From an uncultured Collinsella sp. (GTDB lineage Bacteria; Actinomycetota; Coriobacteriia; Coriobacteriales; Coriobacteriaceae): a stretch of DNA of 5,066 bases. The position numbers were made by a program, and so were the translations under genes. The notes under the pieces are model-generated. The model did no database searches, was not told the origin of the DNA, and saw nothing but the letters and a program-made list of their open reading frames with translations. The stretch lies in NCBI GenBank assembly GCA_900552425.1, contig URZR01000137.1, positions 1 through 5,066 of the forward strand. Direction: 5' to 3'. This document shows, piece after piece, positions 4,961-5,066 of the stretch (the stretch's first letter is position 1; every line of letters starts with the position of its first letter).

Positions 4961-5066
4961 ACGGAGCCCGCCCTCCCCGATACCCAAACCATCAACAGGC
5001 ACCAACCAAACACGCCTACCGCAACCACCGGGGACCCGGGGTAGCTCATTTGGGACGGGAAAGAAG
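4961..5066. other. Non-coding right edge with G-rich repeat-like sequence
   Basis: No credible coding frame or RNA gene is visible in these 106 bases upstream of the DUF1846 promoter. Near the edge, 5028-5039 can form a 4-bp CCGG hairpin around GGAC, and GGGACGGG lies at 5052-5059. The stretch resembles the G-rich sequence at the left end of the window. It could be the border of a dispersed intergenic repeat or the tail of a neighbouring transcription unit. Confidence 0.3.

Overview
This window looks like ordinary core chromosome from a fairly GC-rich Gram-positive bacterium. A purine-rich Shine-Dalgarno site, compact intrinsic terminators and a directly adjacent pyrG-xerD pair fit an actinobacterium. 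The protein sequences feel closest to Coriobacteriia, with Collinsella or a relative as my best guess. That placement is inference from memory, not a database result. I see no CRISPR array, transposase, tRNA, rRNA or prophage gene.

All four convincing genes are on the minus strand, so the transcriptional order runs from the right end to the left. (1) Positions 4915-3434 encode a 493-residue DUF1846/UPF0371 protein with a consensus TATAAT box upstream. It ends in a strong 17-bp hairpin terminator. (2) Positions 3184-2846 encode a 112-residue winged-helix DNA-binding protein with its own promoter-like -10, a folded leader, a near-perfect Shine-Dalgarno site and a terminator. It therefore appears to be monocistronic. 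(3) Positions 2667-1006 encode CTP synthase (pyrG) behind a 128-bp control region. (4) Positions 1003-62 encode the tyrosine recombinase XerD, starting at a GTG two bases after the pyrG stop. pyrG and xerD are almost certainly one operon.

The most interesting stretch is the short pyrG control region, about 2668-2795. It packs a palindrome, a plausible promoter, an exact consensus DnaA box, two mutually exclusive leader hairpins and a possible 11-codon leader peptide ahead of pyrG. pyrG makes CTP (and so dCTP precursors), and xerD resolves chromosome dimers at the end of replication. A DnaA site in front of this pair would link both to the replication cycle. That link is a hypothesis.

The two ends of the window are non-coding as far as can be seen. 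They carry G-rich sequence with a shared octamer, CCCGTCCC or its complement, which may be the edge of a dispersed intergenic repeat. No gap between genes exceeds about 300 bases. I found no clearly new multi-gene system here.
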